From: Clostridium formicaceticum
GTDB taxonomy: Bacteria > Bacillota > Clostridia > Peptostreptococcales > Natronincolaceae
Length of the DNA: 64,000 bases
Direction of reading: 5' to 3'
NCBI RefSeq assembly: GCF_001854185.1
Contig: NZ_CP017603.1
Span: 930,001 to 994,000, forward strand
The notes under the pieces are model-generated. The model was given only the letters and a program-made list of their open reading frames with translations. It searched no databases and was not told where the DNA came from. This document shows, in pieces, positions 17,755 to 26,697 of this stretch (the stretch's first letter is position 1; each line of letters opens with the position of its first letter). The translations under genes and the position numbers were made by a program.

Positions 17755-18453
17755 CTATAACATGTTAAATAGATGTATGAGTAGAGGCGTAATAATCACA
17801 GTAATTAATCCTGCTACACCGATTGCTAAACTACTCATTGCTCCTTGGGTTTCTCCTAACTCCATAGCCTTTGTGGTTCCCACCGCATGAGAAGCTGTCC
17901 CTATAGCTATACCTACCGCTACCTCATCCTTTATCTTAAAAACATTACATACGATGGGTCCAATAACCGCACCTAAAATACCCGTTATGACAATTACTCC
18001 TACGGTAATAGAAGGTATTCCTCCAATCTGTTGAGATATTTCCATCCCTATAGGTGTTGTTACTGATTTAGGGATTAATGACACAGCAATTACTCCCTCT
18101 ATGTTGAAGATATTTGTTAGAACAAGCACACTGACTACTGCGGCAACACATCCGGCTGTAATACCAATTAATATTGCGGCTAAATTGGCTTTTAAAAGTG
18201 CCCTCTGCCTGTAGAGAGGTACCGCTAGAATAACCGTAGCCGGGCCTAAGAAAAATTGTATTAAACTGCCTCCTTTGTTATAATAATCTGTACTGATGTT
18301 AAAAACAGTTAAAATAATCATAATGGAGATAATACTAATTAATAGTGGATTAAAGAAAGCTATTTTTGTTTTCTTGTAAATGACTAAACCCAGCTCAAAA
18401 AACAAAATGGATAAAATAATCCCAAAATAAGGCGTATCTAGAAAGGTCATCAT
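17755..18453 (-). CDS. lrgB: LrgB/PftB-like membrane transporter subunit
   Basis: A 232-residue membrane protein of the LrgB/CidB family with many hydrophobic segments and the conserved stretch AVGIAIGTASHAVGTTKAMELGE. The ATG at 18453 overlaps the lrgA stop (ATGA), showing translational coupling. An upstream open frame to 18567 reads through lrgA and is not a real extension. In Bacillus the homologous YsbAB (PftAB) pair moves pyruvate, so in this lactate/pyruvate cluster a role in lactate or pyruvate transport is more likely than the holin-like role in the old name. That is inference from context. Confidence 0.85.
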   Translation of the reverse strand: MMTFLDTPYFGIILSILFFELGLVIYKKTKIAFFNPLLISIISIMIILTVFNISTDYYNKGGSLIQFFLGPATVILAVPLYRQRALLKANLAAILIGITAGCVAAVVSVLVLTNIFNIEGVIAVSLIPKSVTTPIGMEISQQIGGIPSITVGVIVITGILGAVIGPIVCNVFKIKDEVAVGIAIGTASHAVGTTKAMELGETQGAMSSLAIGVAGLITVIITPLLIHLFNML

Positions 18454-18818
18454 GCGGTTTTCCTCTCCTTTACTATTTCTTTTTTCTTTATCAGCTGTAT
18501 TGTCAAGCCTGTAACACCCATAACAATGATCGTGGATAAAAGAACAACACTCATGATGGGCAACCACTGTCCCTGAATCAAGTGTAAATTGTTCAGCAAC
18601 CCAACACCCGCTGGTATAAAAAAGAAGGCCAGGTGCTCTAGCAGAAACTTCGCAATTTTGTCAATCATTTCTAGCTTTATAACTCCTAGCAAAAGCAATA
18701 GCAGTAGGAAAATCATCCCTAAAACATTTCCTGGTATAGGGATTCCCAATGATTTGTTCACCAATTCTCCGGCTAAACAAACTGCTATAATAATAAAAAA
18801 TTGTCTAAATAGAACCAA
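18450..18818 (-). CDS. lrgA: LrgA/PftA-like membrane transporter subunit
   Basis: A 122-residue protein of the LrgA/CidA family with four hydrophobic helices and the family pattern ELVNKSLGIPIPGNVLGMIFLLLLL. It is the first gene of lrgA-lrgB-larA. The start has a purine-rich ribosome site (AAAGGAGGGAAG) just upstream. An operator TGGTCTTACCA lies 37 bp before the start, so the unit belongs to the same regulon as etfB and the first PFOR. Confidence 0.87.
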   Translation of the reverse strand: MVLFRQFFIIIAVCLAGELVNKSLGIPIPGNVLGMIFLLLLLLLGVIKLEMIDKIAKFLLEHLAFFFIPAGVGLLNNLHLIQGQWLPIMSVVLLSTIIVMGVTGLTIQLIKKKEIVKERKTA

Positions 18819-18854
18819 ATAACTTCCCTCCTTTACATAAAATTTTAGGTATAA

Positions 18855-18865
18855 TGGTCTTACCA
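18855..18865 (-). promoter_or_regulatory. GntR/FadR-type operator upstream of lrgA
   Basis: Second exact copy of TGGTCTTACCA, 37 bp before lrgA. The sequence on its far side (ATTATCATTTTTTTTCAAAA then TTTCAAC) is also found beside the operator of the first PFOR at 22825-22850. Confidence 0.75.
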
Positions 18866-18973
18866 GTTGTCATTATATTATCATTTTTTTTCAAAAATTT
18901 CAACTATTATTTTAAAATTTATTTTGATATAGTAGTGTTTCAGTTTGCTGAAAGGGGACCTCTTCTTTTAATG

Positions 18974-19009
18974 AAAAGCACCTATAGATTTCTTCTACAG
19001 GTGCTTTTT
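18974..19009 (-). terminator. intrinsic terminator after the first PFOR
   Basis: Arms AAAAGCACCTATAG (18974-18987) and CTACAGGTGCTTTTT (18995-19009). It lies 70 bp past the PFOR stop and before the lrgA promoter region. Confidence 0.8.
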
Positions 19010-19079
19010 CCTTCATTGAGTAATTAACTATTAACATAAAATGAGACTTACCAAAAACCCCCATGAAGGTGTTTTTATA

Positions 19080-22000
19080 CTATACTAATCTCTTATAGCT
19101 TTCATATCTTTCTTGTGCTTCTTCTTCAGCCTTAGCAAATAAAGCTTCTGCTACCTCTGGGAAGGACTTTGTTAAGGAAGCATAGCGTACTTCGCTTAAT
19201 AAGAAGTCTTTAAAGGAAGCTTTTGGTTCCTTAGAATCTAAGGTAAATGGATTTTTACCTTCTTTCTTTAATTCTGGGTTGAATCTATATAAATGCCAGT
19301 ATCCTGCCTCTACTGCTTTTTTCGCTTGCTCTTGTGTTTTACCCATACCAGCACCAATTCCATGGGCAATACATGGTGAGTATGCGATGATGATAGATGG
19401 CCCTTTGTAAGCTTCTGCTTCTTTAACCGCCTTCATTAATTGGTTCTTATCAGCACCCATGGCTACCTGTGCAACATATACATAGCCATAGCTCATCGCC
19501 ATCATACCTAAGTCTTTCTTCTTCGTTCTCTTACCTGCGGCTGCAAACTTTGCAATCGCTGCTGTTGGTGAAGCTTTTGATGATTGTCCGCCTGTGTTAG
19601 AATATACTTCTGTATCCATTACAAGAATGTTTACATCTTCACCAGATGCGATTACATGGTCTAATCCGCCGTAACCGATATCATATGCCCAACCATCTCC
19701 ACCAAGAATCCATTGAGATTGCTTGATTAGGTAATCTTTCTTCGCAATGATTTCTTTAATAACTGCATTTGAAGCTTCTGCTTCAAGTAATGGAAGAATT
19801 TTATAGGTTGCAGCTTTTGATGCTTTACCATCTTCCTTACCATCAATCCACTCTTGGAAAGCTGCTTTTAAGTCAGCATTGATATCTAATGTCAGTGCTT
19901 CTTTCATTAAATCTTCAATTTTATTTCTAATTTGGCTTGTCCCCAACATCATACCATAACCAAACTCAGCATTGTCTTCAAATAAAGAGTTTGCCCAAGC
20001 TGGTCCTTTGCCTTGTTGGTTCTTGCAGAATGGTACAGATGGCGCACTACCACCATAGATGGATGAACATCCTGTAGCATTGGCTATCATCATTCTATCA
20101 CCAAATAATTGTGTGATTAGCTTAACATATGGTGTCTCACCACAACCAGTACAAGCTCCTGAGAACTCAAATAATGGTTGTGCAAATTGGCTGCCTTTTA
20201 CAGTTTCTATGTTGGTTAATGCTGATTTATCTGTAACAGTCAGAGCATATGCCCAGTTTTCGCTTTCTACTTCAACTTGTGGCTCAACAGGCTTCATTTC
20301 TAATGCTTTGTTCTTAGATGGACAGATATCCTCACAGTTGCCACAACCTGTACAGTCTAGTGGTGCTACCTGCATACGGTACTGTAATCCTTCAAACTCT
20401 TTACCAATTGTTTTTAATGTTGTAAATCCTTCTGGCGCATTTTTTGCTTCCTCTTCGTTTAATAGGAAAGGTCTAATTGCTGCATGAGGACATACAAAAG
20501 AACATTGGTTACATTGGATACAGTTTTCTGGAATCCATTCTGGCACAGTAATAGCAATGCCTCTTTTTTCATAAGCACTGGTGCCTAATGGGAAGGTGCC
20601 ATCTTCTGCTCCTGCAAAAGCGCTTACTGGCAGATCATCCCCTGCTTGCGCATTCATAGGTCTTAAGATATTTTTAATGAAGTCTGGTTCTTCTACTGCA
20701 GCTGCTACTTCTTCTGCTGCACCACTCCAGCCTTCAGGTACATCTATTTTTACAAGGGCTTCTACACCACGGTCTACGGCTTTATGGTTCATATTAACGA
20801 TCTTTTCACCTTTTTTACCATAAGCATGCACGATGGCTTCTTTTAAGTGCTTAATAGCATCCTCTACAGGGATAACTTCTGTTAGTTTGAAGAAGGCTGA
20901 TTGCATAATCATGTTGATTCTTCCGCCTAAACCAACTTCTGCAGCGATTGCTGTTCCGTTAAGGGTATAGAAGTTAATATTATTTTCAGCAATATATTTC
21001 TTCATACTTGCTGGTAACTTTTCTTCTAGCTCCTCTGGTGACCACATACAGTTTAATAGGAAGGTACCGCCCTTTTTCAAACCTTTTAATAAATCATATT
21101 GATTTACATAGGCTTGGTTATGACAAGCAATAAAGTCTGCTTCATCAATTAAATAAGGTGACTTGATTGGCTTTTTACCAAAACGTAAGTGTGATATGGT
21201 AACCCCGCCTGATTTTTTAGAATCATAGGAGAAGTATGCTTGTGCGTACATGTCTGTATTATCTCCAATGATCTTAATCGCTTCTTTGTTTGCACCTACT
21301 GTACCGTCAGATCCTAATCCCCAGAATTTACATCTGATGGTGCCAGGTGTTGCTGTTGAAACCTTTTCTTTAATTTCTAAAGATGTGTTGGTTACATCAT
21401 CTACAATACCTACTGTAAAGGCATTTTTAGGTGCTGTAGCCTTTAGGTTTTCGTATACTGCTAAAATTTGCGCTGGTACTGTGTCCTTTGAACCAAGACC
21501 ATATCTACCACCAATAACCATTGGTGCATTTTCTTTACCAAAGAACATGGTTCTAACATCTTGATATAGTGGCTCTCCAAGAGAACCTGGTTCTTTTGTT
21601 CTATCTAATACAGCAATTTTCTTTACTGTCTTTGGCAGTACATCAAAGAAGTATTTTTCTGAGAAAGGTCTGTATAGGTGTACTTTTACTACCCCTACCT
21701 TCTCACCTTTTGCTATTAAGTAATCAACGGTTTCTTCAATCGTATCTGTTACAGAACCCATAGCAATAATGATGTTTTCTGCATCTTCTGCCCCATAGTA
21801 GTTAAATGGCTTGTATTCTCTGCCGGTAAGTGCTGAAATTTCCTTCATGTAATCAGCTACCATATCAGGAAGAGCATCATAGTATTTATTTGCTGCTTCC
21901 TTTGCTTGGAAGAAAACATCTGGGTTTTGTGCAGTTCCTCTTAACACTGGATGTTCTGGATTTAAAGCTCTATCTCTAAAGGCTTGAATAGCATCCCAAT

Positions 22001-22586
22001 CTACTAATTTAGCAAACTCATCATACTCAATCACTTCAACTTTTTGCATCTCATGAGAAGTTCTGAATCCATCAAAGAAGTGTACAAAAGGCACTCTTCC
22101 TTTGATAGCTGCTAAGTGAGCAATACCCCCTAAATCCATAACTTCTTGAACACTACCAGATGCCAGCATAGCACATCCTGTTTGTCTTGTAGACATAACA
22201 TCTGAGTGATCTCCAAAGATAGAAAGAGCATGCCCAGCTAAAGCTCTAGCACTTACATGGAATACTCCTGGAAGTAATTCTCCAGCGATTTTATACATAT
22301 TAGGAATCATTAACAGTAGTCCCTGAGAAGCTGTAAAAGTCGTGGTTAAAGCTCCTGCTGCTAAGGAACCATGTACAGCCCCCGCTGCCCCTGCCTCCGA
22401 TTGCATTTCTACAACCTTTACAGTTTGTCCAAATAAATTTTTCTGCCCTCTAGCACTCCACTCATCAACATTTTCTGCCATGTTGGATGAAGGAGTAATG
22501 GGATAAATAGCCGCTACATCAGTAAAGGCATAGGAAACATATGCCGCTGCAGCATTTCCATCCATTGTTTTCATCTTTCTTGCCAT
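19080..22586 (-). CDS. por: pyruvate:ferredoxin oxidoreductase, copy 1
   Basis: A 1168-residue single-chain PFOR that cleaves pyruvate with CoA to acetyl-CoA and CO2 and reduces ferredoxin. The N-terminal pyrimidine-binding domain starts MDGNAAAAYVSYAFTDVAAI and has YPITPSS. Two [4Fe-4S] motifs, CIQCNQCSFVCP and CTGCGNCEDICP, lie at about residues 690-760. A third cluster site and the thiamine diphosphate domain follow, with CTGCGETPY, GGDGWAYDIGYGGLDH and the typical C-terminal tail. It is nearly identical to the copy at 29802-33308: only three amino acid differences were found (R46/E, L51/I, D442/N). This copy has the TGGTCTTACCA operator upstream, so it belongs to the lactate/pyruvate regulon. 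Confidence 0.97.
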   Translation of the reverse strand: MARKMKTMDGNAAAAYVSYAFTDVAAIYPITPSSNMAENVDEWSARGQKNLFGQTVKVVEMQSEAGAAGAVHGSLAAGALTTTFTASQGLLLMIPNMYKIAGELLPGVFHVSARALAGHALSIFGDHSDVMSTRQTGCAMLASGSVQEVMDLGGIAHLAAIKGRVPFVHFFDGFRTSHEMQKVEVIEYDEFAKLVDWDAIQAFRDRALNPEHPVLRGTAQNPDVFFQAKEAANKYYDALPDMVADYMKEISALTGREYKPFNYYGAEDAENIIIAMGSVTDTIEETVDYLIAKGEKVGVVKVHLYRPFSEKYFFDVLPKTVKKIAVLDRTKEPGSLGEPLYQDVRTMFFGKENAPMVIGGRYGLGSKDTVPAQILAVYENLKATAPKNAFTVGIVDDVTNTSLEIKEKVSTATPGTIRCKFWGLGSDGTVGANKEAIKIIGDNTDMYAQAYFSYDSKKSGGVTISHLRFGKKPIKSPYLIDEADFIACHNQAYVNQYDLLKGLKKGGTFLLNCMWSPEELEEKLPASMKKYIAENNINFYTLNGTAIAAEVGLGGRINMIMQSAFFKLTEVIPVEDAIKHLKEAIVHAYGKKGEKIVNMNHKAVDRGVEALVKIDVPEGWSGAAEEVAAAVEEPDFIKNILRPMNAQAGDDLPVSAFAGAEDGTFPLGTSAYEKRGIAITVPEWIPENCIQCNQCSFVCPHAAIRPFLLNEEEAKNAPEGFTTLKTIGKEFEGLQYRMQVAPLDCTGCGNCEDICPSKNKALEMKPVEPQVEVESENWAYALTVTDKSALTNIETVKGSQFAQPLFEFSGACTGCGETPYVKLITQLFGDRMMIANATGCSSIYGGSAPSVPFCKNQQGKGPAWANSLFEDNAEFGYGMMLGTSQIRNKIEDLMKEALTLDINADLKAAFQEWIDGKEDGKASKAATYKILPLLEAEASNAVIKEIIAKKDYLIKQSQWILGGDGWAYDIGYGGLDHVIASGEDVNILVMDTEVYSNTGGQSSKASPTAAIAKFAAAGKRTKKKDLGMMAMSYGYVYVAQVAMGADKNQLMKAVKEAEAYKGPSIIIAYSPCIAHGIGAGMGKTQEQAKKAVEAGYWHLYRFNPELKKEGKNPFTLDSKEPKASFKDFLLSEVRYASLTKSFPEVAEALFAKAEEEAQERYESYKRLV

Positions 22587-22799
22587 GTGTGATAACCTCC
22601 CTTTTTTTTATCATCATCAGCAGCGCCAACTTAATCTATCATTTATCCTCACCCTCCAAAAACTTTTCAGCGTTTTAGCTCATGAACACTAGCATCCTTA
22701 ATCCGATACTTCAAGAGGATTTTTAAAAACAATTCGCTTAAGTTAACGCTCCTATAATTATAATGCAAACAAAACCGTCCTATCGATGCCAAGGTCTTA

Positions 22800-22810
22800 T
22801 GGTCTTACCA
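22800..22810 (-). promoter_or_regulatory. GntR/FadR-type operator upstream of PFOR copy 1
   Basis: Third exact copy of TGGTCTTACCA, 214 bp before the PFOR start, preceded by an extra half-site AAGGTCTTA. The gap 22587-22867 has no other gene. Confidence 0.72.
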
Positions 22811-22858
22811 CTTACTAACATATTATCATTGTTTTTTTAAAATTTCAACCATTTATAT

Positions 22859-22893
22859 TGAAAACACCTATAGCCTTTCTATAGGTGTTTTTT
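22859..22893 (-). terminator. hairpin overlapping the gntR stop codon
   Basis: Arms AAAACACCTATAG and CTATAGGTGTTTT with a short loop; the stem contains the regulator's stop codon at 22868-22870. Confidence 0.75.
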
Positions 22894-23584
22894 CTTTCAT
22901 TAAAGTATCGTAAACAAATTGTAAGTGTTTTGACATAGCTAAGGAGGCTGCTTTAGGATTTTTATTTTTTATAGATAAATAGATTTCTTCATGCTGTTGC
23001 ATCAATACCTCTGTATTATCTCCACAGTTTAGTATTTTCCCTCTTGCTTCTTTGATAAAGGTATCCATAAGGGAAGATATGACATTCAATATATTTACAA
23101 TTAAAAAATTCTTAGAGGCTTGTGCAATTTTATAGTGAAACTTCTTATCCAAGAAAGCATTTATGCCTTCATCTTCTGTTTCTTTTAACTGCAGTAACAA
23201 TTCCTCTAGTTCCTTTAGCTCCTCCTCTGTAATTCTTGCAGCTGCCAAAGCTACTGTTTCAATTTCTAAAATACTTCTTAACTCTAAGATATCTTCAGCT
23301 TTCCCTTTGTTCAACATAAAAACTACAGATAAAGGTTCAAATAAACAATTATCAAAGCTTGTTTTGATAAAATTCCCTTCTCCTTGCCTCACTTCTGTTA
23401 TTCCTATTATTTCTAAAGCTCTTAAAGCTTCCCTCACAGAAGCTCTACTTACTTTTAAAGATTCAGCTAAATCCCTTTCAGAAGGCAGTTTGTCCCCTTG
23501 TTTTAAGGTTCCATCTGCAATCATATTCTGGATCTGCTCAATAATATGTTCGTATACTTTTGTATTTTTTACAGGCTTAAACAT
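22868..23584 (-). CDS. GntR-family (FadR/FCD) regulator of lactate/pyruvate genes
   Basis: A 238-residue transcription factor. Residues of about 10-75 are the winged helix of the GntR family (IADGTLKQGDKLPSERDLAESLKVSRASVREALRALE). The rest is the all-helical FCD ligand domain (ILELRSILEIETVALAAARIT and a later HEEIYLSIKNKN). The same architecture is seen in LldR and PdhR, which respond to lactate and pyruvate and bind TGGTNNNACCA palindromes. Three exact TGGTCTTACCA sites lie in front of etfB, lrgA and PFOR copy 1, all immediately downstream of this gene. It is therefore the probable local regulator; effector identity is not shown. Confidence 0.88.
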   Translation of the reverse strand: MFKPVKNTKVYEHIIEQIQNMIADGTLKQGDKLPSERDLAESLKVSRASVREALRALEIIGITEVRQGEGNFIKTSFDNCLFEPLSVVFMLNKGKAEDILELRSILEIETVALAAARITEEELKELEELLLQLKETEDEGINAFLDKKFHYKIAQASKNFLIVNILNVISSLMDTFIKEARGKILNCGDNTEVLMQQHEEIYLSIKNKNPKAASLAMSKHLQFVYDTLMKEKTPIERL

Positions 23585-23789
23585 AATCTTCCTCTTTCAT
23601 CTTTACTTTTTTTCTTTTATTGTAACAACATCGTTAGGAATAATCAACACTTCTTATCTTTTAATCAAAATCAACACCGTGAAAAATTTTAGCAACCCTC
23701 TGAAGCGGGCTTTAATAAAAGTTTCCTATAATTCCATAGGATATTGTTTTTAACAACAGTAAAAAATATTGTAGAAGGGAGTGATAAAT

Positions 23790-23996
23790 ATGCCATGGAA
23801 ACAAGGTAAAATCAAACTGGCTGATGGTACAGTATATCCTGCGGAATTACTGGTAGAAAACGGCAAGGAAATTTGGAATGTAAAGATACACAAGGGGAAT
23901 AACGTCGTAGAAGAAATTGATGCTGATAGTTTTGCCCATAAACTAAATAAAAACCCAGAGGATGTTTATCCTTTCTCTTATGAGTTAGATAACTAG
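23790..23996 (+). CDS. 68-residue protein of unknown function
   Basis: A small soluble protein starting MPWKQGKIKLADGTVYPAEL with a mixed beta-like pattern and an acidic C-terminus (PFSYELDN). It has a good ribosome site (GAAGGGAG, 8 nt before the ATG at 23790); an in-frame GTG at 23781 is less well placed. I do not recognise a domain. It stands alone between the divergent gntR and the convergent dUTPase-like gene, and a hairpin with CCTTTA/TAAAGG arms follows at 24012-24052. The reading frame, ribosome site and terminator support a real gene. Confidence 0.6.
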   Translation: MPWKQGKIKLADGTVYPAELLVENGKEIWNVKIHKGNNVVEEIDADSFAHKLNKNPEDVYPFSYELDN

Positions 23997-24011
23997 TTAG
24001 ATTCTTTTAAA

Positions 24012-24052
24012 CAGAGGCTTCCTTTAAACGATCTAAAGGGAGTCTTTGTTAA
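24012..24052. terminator. imperfect hairpin between convergent genes
   Basis: Arms around AGGCTTCCTTTA and TAAAGGGAGTCTTTGTT form an interrupted stem that can serve the genes ending at 23996 (plus) and 24061 (minus). Confidence 0.55.
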
Positions 24053-24060
24053 AATCATTA

Positions 24061-24546
24061 TTAGTAACCCTCTGCCTGACGTTGATGATTAATTTGATTT
24101 TTTGCTAAATAAGCTTCTTTTATTTCCTCAAACGTAAAATCTAGCTTTTTTCCCAGCGTTAGAAATTCTTCAAACAATCTGATATAATCTTCTTGTGATA
24201 AAGATTGATAGAAATCAGCGCTTCTTTTAAAGACCTCCTGAAATTGCTGTGAAAGGTCATAATCATTAGTACCTATTTGAAACTCCCTCACAGGAAAATT
24301 TTTATCTAATCCTATGCTTAGTAAAAAATGTAAACCATCAACAAATTCTTCTAAAACAACTGCCTTAGGTGAAGATACCTTTTTGCTCCAAAATTTAAAA
24401 CACCTTGTCTCATTGGCCAATTCTCCGAGTTCTACCTCTAAAGCTAATATTTTAGCAGGTACCAGGTTTTTGTTATATAGCTGATGGTTTTTAAGTATTG
24501 TTTCGTCTAATTGTTTTTGAATCGCAAACAATTGCTGCATATCCAT
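24061..24546 (-). CDS. dUTPase-like all-alpha nucleotide pyrophosphatase
   Basis: A 161-residue protein resembling dimeric all-alpha dUTP diphosphatases, which hydrolyse dUTP or other noncanonical nucleotides. The metal-binding helix pattern is EVELGELANETRCFKFWS, followed by the second acidic motif EEFVDGLHFLLSIGL. The ATG at 24546 is preceded by AGGAGG at an 8-nt spacing; the open frame further upstream has no ribosome site. It is a single-gene unit divergent from argH. Substrate is inferred from family resemblance. Confidence 0.8.
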   Translation of the reverse strand: MDMQQLFAIQKQLDETILKNHQLYNKNLVPAKILALEVELGELANETRCFKFWSKKVSSPKAVVLEEFVDGLHFLLSIGLDKNFPVREFQIGTNDYDLSQQFQEVFKRSADFYQSLSQEDYIRLFEEFLTLGKKLDFTFEEIKEAYLAKNQINHQRQAEGY

Positions 24547-24644
24547 AGGGGTTTCCTCCTTTTTATTGCTCTTATAGTTTTTCAATATTGTAGCATATCT
24601 CCTATAAAAAAACTATGGAAACCTATAATATTTTCTTTCTATTC

Positions 24645-24673
24645 TTGACTTATATATTTATGTAATATATAGT
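24645..24673 (+). promoter_or_regulatory. sigma-A promoter of argH
   Basis: TTGACT, 17-nt spacer, TATAGT, located about 30 nt before the argH start. Confidence 0.65.
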
Positions 24674-24704
24674 ATAAATATACATTCCTTAGGAGGGTGA
24701 TTTT

Positions 24705-26102
24705 ATGGATCATAAAAATAAAGCACTTTGGAGCGGGCGCTTTGCTGAATCTCCAGCAGAAATTATGCAAAAATATAGTCAATCATTAGATGTTGATTGG
24801 CAATTATATAAAGAAGACTTACAGGGCAGCAAAGCCCATGGAAAAATGTTACATCGTATTGGCATTTTATCGGAGGAGGAGCTTCAACAAATTCTAAAGG
24901 CTTTGGAAGAAATTGAAGAGGAAGTGAATCAAGGTATTCTCCAACCAAAAATTTCTTTAGAAGATGTCCATATGAATTTAGAAGCAAGATTAATTGAAAA
25001 GTTAGGTCCTTTAGGGGCAAAAATCCATACAGGTCGCTCACGTAATGATCAAGTGGCTACAGATTATAGACTCTATATGAAAAAAGCCATCAATGACATT
25101 AAAGAAAAAGTACTTTTGTTTTTAACAACTTTATTAGAAAGAGCAGAGAAAGATATCGATGTTGTTGTTCCTGGCTTTACGCATCTTCAGCATGCCCAAC
25201 CTATTTCTTTAGGACACTACTGGATGGCTTATTTTTGGAAGTTTACCCGTGACTTAAAAAGATTTCAAGCAGCTTATGAGACAACCAATGTAAATCCTTT
25301 AGGAGCAGGAGCCTTAGCTGGGTCTACATTGCCTTTAGATAGAGAATTCACTAGAAAAGAATTAGATTTTGAAGTAAACAGCCAAAATAGCTTGGATACA
25401 GTATCAGATCGAGATTATCTTTTAGAATTCTTATTTGCTGCCTCCACCTTTGTATTACATACAAGTGGCCTGAGTGAAGATTTGATCCTATGGAGTACTT
25501 CAGAGTTTGACTTCATTGAACCGCCTGACGCTTTCTGTACAGGCTCTAGCATGATGCCTAATAAGAAAAATCCTGACGCTTTAGAGTTAACTAGAGGCAA
25601 AACCAGCGGTGTGTTAAGCAGTCTATATGATCTTATGATAAACATCAAAGGACTTCCCCTCACCTACAACAGAGACCTACAAGAGGATAAACGACCGGTG
25701 TTTCATACCATCTACACCGTTAATATGATACTAGATGTATTGACACCGCTGATAGCAGGTATTGCTCCTAAAGAGGAGAGTATTGCTCCGCATTTAAACA
25801 AAGGATTTTTATTGGCTACAGATGTGGCAGAATACTTAGTTGCAAAAAATGTCCCCTTTAGAGAAACCCACGAAATTGTAGGTAACTTAGTGCAATACTG
25901 TATTAAACACCACAAAACCTTCGAAGACTTATCTTTGGAAGAATGGCAAAACTATTGCCCTGCCTTTGAAAAGGACGTATATGATATTTTATCTCCTCAA
26001 CTAGCAGTAGACCGAAGAAAAACCTTTGGTGGTACTGCCCGCAGTGAGGTAAAGCGTCAAATTCAAGAAGGAAAAACCATTATAGAAGTTTTTAACGCTT
26101 AA
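24705..26102 (+). CDS. argH: argininosuccinate lyase
   Basis: A 465-residue member of the fumarase/aspartase superfamily that splits argininosuccinate into arginine and fumarate. It has the family signature GSSMMPNKKNPD, TGRSRNDQVATD near the N-terminus and the catalytic region FTHLQHAQPISLGHY. Length is normal. The start has AGGAGGG 8 nt upstream. It is monocistronic, with its own promoter and terminator; argG is not in the window. In fermenters a lone argH may serve the arginine pathway with argG elsewhere. Confidence 0.96.
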   Translation: MDHKNKALWSGRFAESPAEIMQKYSQSLDVDWQLYKEDLQGSKAHGKMLHRIGILSEEELQQILKALEEIEEEVNQGILQPKISLEDVHMNLEARLIEKLGPLGAKIHTGRSRNDQVATDYRLYMKKAINDIKEKVLLFLTTLLERAEKDIDVVVPGFTHLQHAQPISLGHYWMAYFWKFTRDLKRFQAAYETTNVNPLGAGALAGSTLPLDREFTRKELDFEVNSQNSLDTVSDRDYLLEFLFAASTFVLHTSGLSEDLILWSTSEFDFIEPPDAFCTGSSMMPNKKNPDALELTRGKTSGVLSSLYDLMINIKGLPLTYNRDLQEDKRPVFHTIYTVNMILDVLTPLIAGIAPKEESIAPHLNKGFLLATDVAEYLVAKNVPFRETHEIVGNLVQYCIKHHKTFEDLSLEEWQNYCPAFEKDVYDILSPQLAVDRRKTFGGTARSEVKRQIQEGKTIIEVFNA

Positions 26103-26108
26103 GCTTAT

Positions 26109-26142
26109 AAAACCTGCTGATTCCCTATAGCAGGTTTTCTCC
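26109..26142 (+). terminator. terminator of argH
   Basis: AAAACCTGCT (26109-26118) and AGCAGGTTTT (26129-26138) form a 10-bp stem followed by T/C-rich sequence. Confidence 0.85.
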
Positions 26143-26281
26143 TTCTCAAAATTTTTTTCTATAAGTATAGGCCTATCACTTATTTATTAATTTTTTATAA
26201 ATTTATGGTTATATTCCTAGTACTTTGGTTATAAATACTGTAGAAAAGAAATTATAGCCATAGTAAAAGGAGGAAATATTC

Positions 26282-26656
26282 ATGAAGAGTTTTGGAGAAT
26301 TTTTACAGTCTGGTGATTGGAAGGGCGAGAAACATGTGCCTGTTATCCATGCCCCTAAGAGTGTTAAAGCTGGTGAAGCTTTTGAGTTAAAAATATCTGT
26401 TGGGGATGAAATTCCTCATCCCAATTCATTGGAACATTATATTGCATGGGGAAAAATCTACTTCTTCCAAGATGGAGGAAAGTTCCCTGTAGAGCTTGCA
26501 ACTTTTAAGTTTAATGCTCACGGAGAAGGCGGCAACTTTACAGAACCTGTAGGCTTAACTAAGGTAAAACTAGACAAGTCCGGTACCATCCATGCCATCA
26601 TTTATTGTAATATTCATGGTGTATGGGAAAATAGCCAAGAAATAACCGTAGCGTAG
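26282..26656 (+). CDS. superoxide reductase (neelaredoxin type)
   Basis: A 124-residue one-iron superoxide reductase that reduces superoxide to hydrogen peroxide without making oxygen, a typical defence of anaerobes. The active-site ligands are visible: KHVPVIHAP, HPNSLEHYIAW and CNIHGVW supply four histidines and the axial cysteine. The N-terminal desulforedoxin domain of two-iron enzymes is missing, which puts it in the neelaredoxin class. A good ribosome site (AAAGGAGG) precedes the ATG, and a hairpin terminator follows. It is monocistronic. Confidence 0.93.
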   Translation: MKSFGEFLQSGDWKGEKHVPVIHAPKSVKAGEAFELKISVGDEIPHPNSLEHYIAWGKIYFFQDGGKFPVELATFKFNAHGEGGNFTEPVGLTKVKLDKSGTIHAIIYCNIHGVWENSQEITVA

Positions 26657-26659
26657 TGT

Positions 26660-26697
26660 AAAAAGAATGACTTTTACAAAAGGTCATTCTTTTTTAT
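26660..26697 (+). terminator. terminator of the superoxide reductase gene
   Basis: AAAAAGAATGAC and GTCATTCTTTTTT arms with a short loop and T-run. The remaining 200 bp to 26914 show only AT-rich sequence with a small TTAACGTTAA palindrome. Confidence 0.85.

Noticed and set aside
20059-20487. Open frames antisense to the PFOR genes (also 30781-31209 and similar in both copies)
   Set aside because: They lie wholly within PFOR in another frame, have no ribosome site, and occur in both copies only because the genes are duplicates.
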